Part shown: positions 12,983 to 13,884 of the stretch, piece by piece | Layout of the letters: the number at the start of each line of letters is the position of its first letter | Numbering within the stretch: position 1 is the stretch's first letter | Source: Desulfarculus sp. | GTDB lineage: Bacteria; Desulfobacterota; Desulfarculia; Desulfarculales; Desulfarculaceae | DNA length: 13,884 nt | Direction of reading: 5' to 3' | NCBI GenBank assembly: GCA_020216805.1 | Contig: JAIWNN010000075.1 | Coordinates: forward strand, 1-13,884 | The notes under the pieces: generated by a model | Database searches by the model: none | Told to the model about the DNA's origin: nothing | What the model saw: only the letters and a program-made list of their open reading frames with translations | Position numbers and translations under genes: made by a program

Positions 12983-13489
12983 TTACTCGTAGCGCTCGAC
13001 CAGGTCCACCACCGTGTCGGCCATGACCTTGCGGTGGGTGTCCTGGTCCACCACCATCACCGGGGCCACGCCGCAGGCGCCCAGGCAGCGCACCTGCTCC
13101 AGGGTGAAGCGGCGGTCGGGGGTGGTGGTGTCCACCGGTATCCCCAGGTGGCGCTCCAGGCGCTCCAGGGCCTCCTTGCCGCCGCGCACGTAACAAGCGG
13201 TGCCCATGCAGACCCGCACCGTGTGACGACCGCGGGGAATCATGGAGAAGAAGCTGTAGAAGGTGGTCACGCCGAAGACGTCATGGCCGGGGATGCCCAG
13301 TTTGGCCGCGATGCGCTCCTGCACCGGCACCGGCAGATAGCCCGCCACGCCCTGGGCCTGCTGCAACACCGGGATCAGCGAGCCGGGCTTGCCGCGGTAT
13401 TTCGCGCAGATGGCGTCGATGCGCTCCACCATCTCGGGGGTGATATCCTCCGGCATGGTGCTCCGGCTCAGATCGGGTGCCGTGCTCAT
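12983..13489 (-). CDS. hndA: NuoE/HndA/HydC-type [2Fe-2S] electron-transfer subunit
   Basis: A 168-residue thioredoxin-fold [2Fe-2S] protein equivalent to NuoE of complex I and HydC/HndA of NAD(P)-linked [FeFe]-hydrogenases. An N-terminal helical region (about 15-65, LIPVLQQAQGVAGYLP) precedes VFGVTTFYSFF and the cluster ligands C94 and C99 (CMGTACYVRGG) and C135 and C139 (CLGACGVAP). All four are present. The ATG at 13489 follows GAGGAG at a seven-base spacing. It is the first gene of the operon with the DRTGG, ATPase and hydrogenase-like genes, and its natural partner subunit, hndC, is about 8 kb downstream in another unit. It may serve the HndC complex, or act as the electron input or output of the sensor cassette. 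Confidence 0.92.
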   Translation of the reverse strand: MSTAPDLSRSTMPEDITPEMVERIDAICAKYRGKPGSLIPVLQQAQGVAGYLPVPVQERIAAKLGIPGHDVFGVTTFYSFFSMIPRGRHTVRVCMGTACYVRGGKEALERLERHLGIPVDTTTPDRRFTLEQVRCLGACGVAPVMVVDQDTHRKVMADTVVDLVERYE

Positions 13490-13512
13490 GGCTCGCTCCT
13501 CGCTAGACTTGC

Positions 13513-13575
13513 GGTGACGGGCCTCGTCGGGCCCGGGAATCGATCACCCACGTCAGCATGGCTTTCGCCCATGCT
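13513..13575 (-). promoter_or_regulatory. Candidate structured 5' leader of the hndA operon
   Basis: In the minus-strand leader, arms 13575-13568 and 13562-13555 form a stem of seven to eight pairs with one bulge, capped by a GAAA tetraloop. Directly after it, GGTGA (13548-13544) pairs with TCACC (13517-13513), enclosing an inner six-pair stem CGGGCC/GGCCCG (13535-13530 and 13523-13518) with a six-base loop and an asymmetric internal loop. The two elements fill most of the ~100-base leader before the ribosome site. I could not match this to a riboswitch class I know (checked against cyclic-di-GMP, cobalamin, Moco and THF consensus features from memory). It could be a protein- or ligand-responsive element, or only local folding of GC-rich RNA. 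Confidence 0.4.
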
Positions 13576-13599
13576 ATCGCCGTAGTTTCCGGCTTGATT

Positions 13600-13628
13600 T
13601 TACTAGCACACCCGTTCGGGGGTGGCAA
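13600..13628 (-). promoter_or_regulatory. Candidate sigma-70-type promoter for the hndA operon
   Basis: On the minus strand TTGCCA (13628-13623) and an extended -10 TGC-TAGTAA (hexamer 13605-13600) are separated by 17 bp, with an AT-rich stretch after it. The -35 begins seven bases after the cobS stop. The start point would lie near 13592, leaving a leader of about 100 bases. Found by eye. Confidence 0.45.
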
Positions 13629-13634
13629 GGCTTT

Positions 13635-13884
13635 TCAGGCCGCGCAGAGCACCAACAGGGCCATCACCTCGGCGCTCTCGATGCTGGCCCCCAGGGTGTC
13701 GCCGGTGATCCCGCCCAGGCGGCTTTGATACCACCAGCCTTGGATCAGCCCCACCAGCAGCACGCCCACGGCGGCCAGCAGCCCGGCCCGTCCGGCCAGG
13801 ACTCCGGCCACCGCCAGGGCGGCCGCGGCCGAGATCAGTTCCGGCCCCAAGCTGCCCGGCCCGGCCACCGCCGCTCCCAGGCCC
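13635..13884 (-). CDS. cobS: Adenosylcobinamide-GDP ribazoletransferase CobS, C-terminal end (partial)
   Basis: The frame is open to the right edge of the window and ends at TGA 13637-13635, giving the last 82 residues. The hydrophobic helices (ELISAAAALAVAGVLAGRAG, then LLAAVGVLLVGLI) followed by YQSRLGGITGDTLGASIESA match the conserved end of CobS, an inner-membrane enzyme that joins the lower-ligand nucleoside to adenosylcobinamide-GDP in the last steps of cobalamin synthesis. The GTG at 13868 is an internal codon; the true start is outside. It runs in the same direction as the hndA operon but the 145-base gap with a promoter argues for separate transcription. B12 synthesis fits an anaerobe using corrinoid enzymes such as those of the Wood-Ljungdahl pathway. 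Confidence 0.88.
   Translation of the reverse strand, partial: GLGAAVAGPGSLGPELISAAAALAVAGVLAGRAGLLAAVGVLLVGLIQGWWYQSRLGGITGDTLGASIESAEVMALLVLCAA

Noticed and set aside
13490..13592. Cobalamin riboswitch in the leader downstream of cobS
   Set aside because: No B12-box-like sequence is visible and the downstream genes are redox and signalling genes, not B12 genes.
1..13884. CRISPR arrays, tRNA/rRNA genes, insertion sequences
   Set aside because: No regularly spaced repeats, cloverleaf-like sequences, transposase motifs or terminal inverted repeats were seen when reading the window.

Overview
The window is GC-rich, gene-dense DNA from an anaerobic bacterium. The gene set (HndB/HndC-type electron-transfer subunits, an [FeFe]-hydrogenase-like protein, a formate-family channel, an ADP-forming acyl-CoA synthetase, CobS) fits a Desulfobacterota (deltaproteobacterial) sulfate reducer or syntroph of the Desulfarculus type. 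That placement is inference from gene content and base composition; there is no rRNA or other marker gene.

Layout. Positions 1-3129 (+ strand) hold the tail of one ABC exporter half, a complete second half with a large extra loop, and a short-chain dehydrogenase-like protein that lacks the usual Tyr/Lys catalytic pair. A hairpin at 3154-3191 separates this from everything to the right, which lies on the minus strand. Reading the minus strand from the right end: the 3' end of cobS (13884-13635); a six-gene operon (13489-9063) of a NuoE/HndA-like [2Fe-2S] subunit, a DRTGG-domain protein, an RsbW-like ATPase, an [FeFe]-hydrogenase-like iron-sulfur protein fused to a second DRTGG domain, a PHP-type phosphoesterase and a second stand-alone histidine-kinase-type ATPase; an AT-richer gap (8734-9062); an ADP-forming acyl-CoA synthetase and a FocA-type channel (8733-5670); and an HndB-HndC pair (5392-3212) with its own promoter.

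How the genes may work together. HndA, HndB and HndC are three of the four subunit types of NAD(P)-linked (often electron-bifurcating) [FeFe]-hydrogenases. Here they are split into two transcription units about 7.6 kb apart, and no catalytic HydA/HndD is present. The only hydrogenase-like protein keeps the four cysteines that hold the H-cluster but has serine where catalytic enzymes have the proton-transfer cysteine, as expected of a sensor rather than a turnover enzyme. Around it are two kinase-type ATPases without receiver or sensor domains, two DRTGG modules and a phosphoesterase. This looks like a cytoplasmic H2 or redox sensing cassette that could tune the redox complex and the adjoining formate/acetate metabolism. 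The individual families are recognisable; the circuit is not established and is the most interesting part of the window. Promoter, hairpin and operon calls were made by eye.
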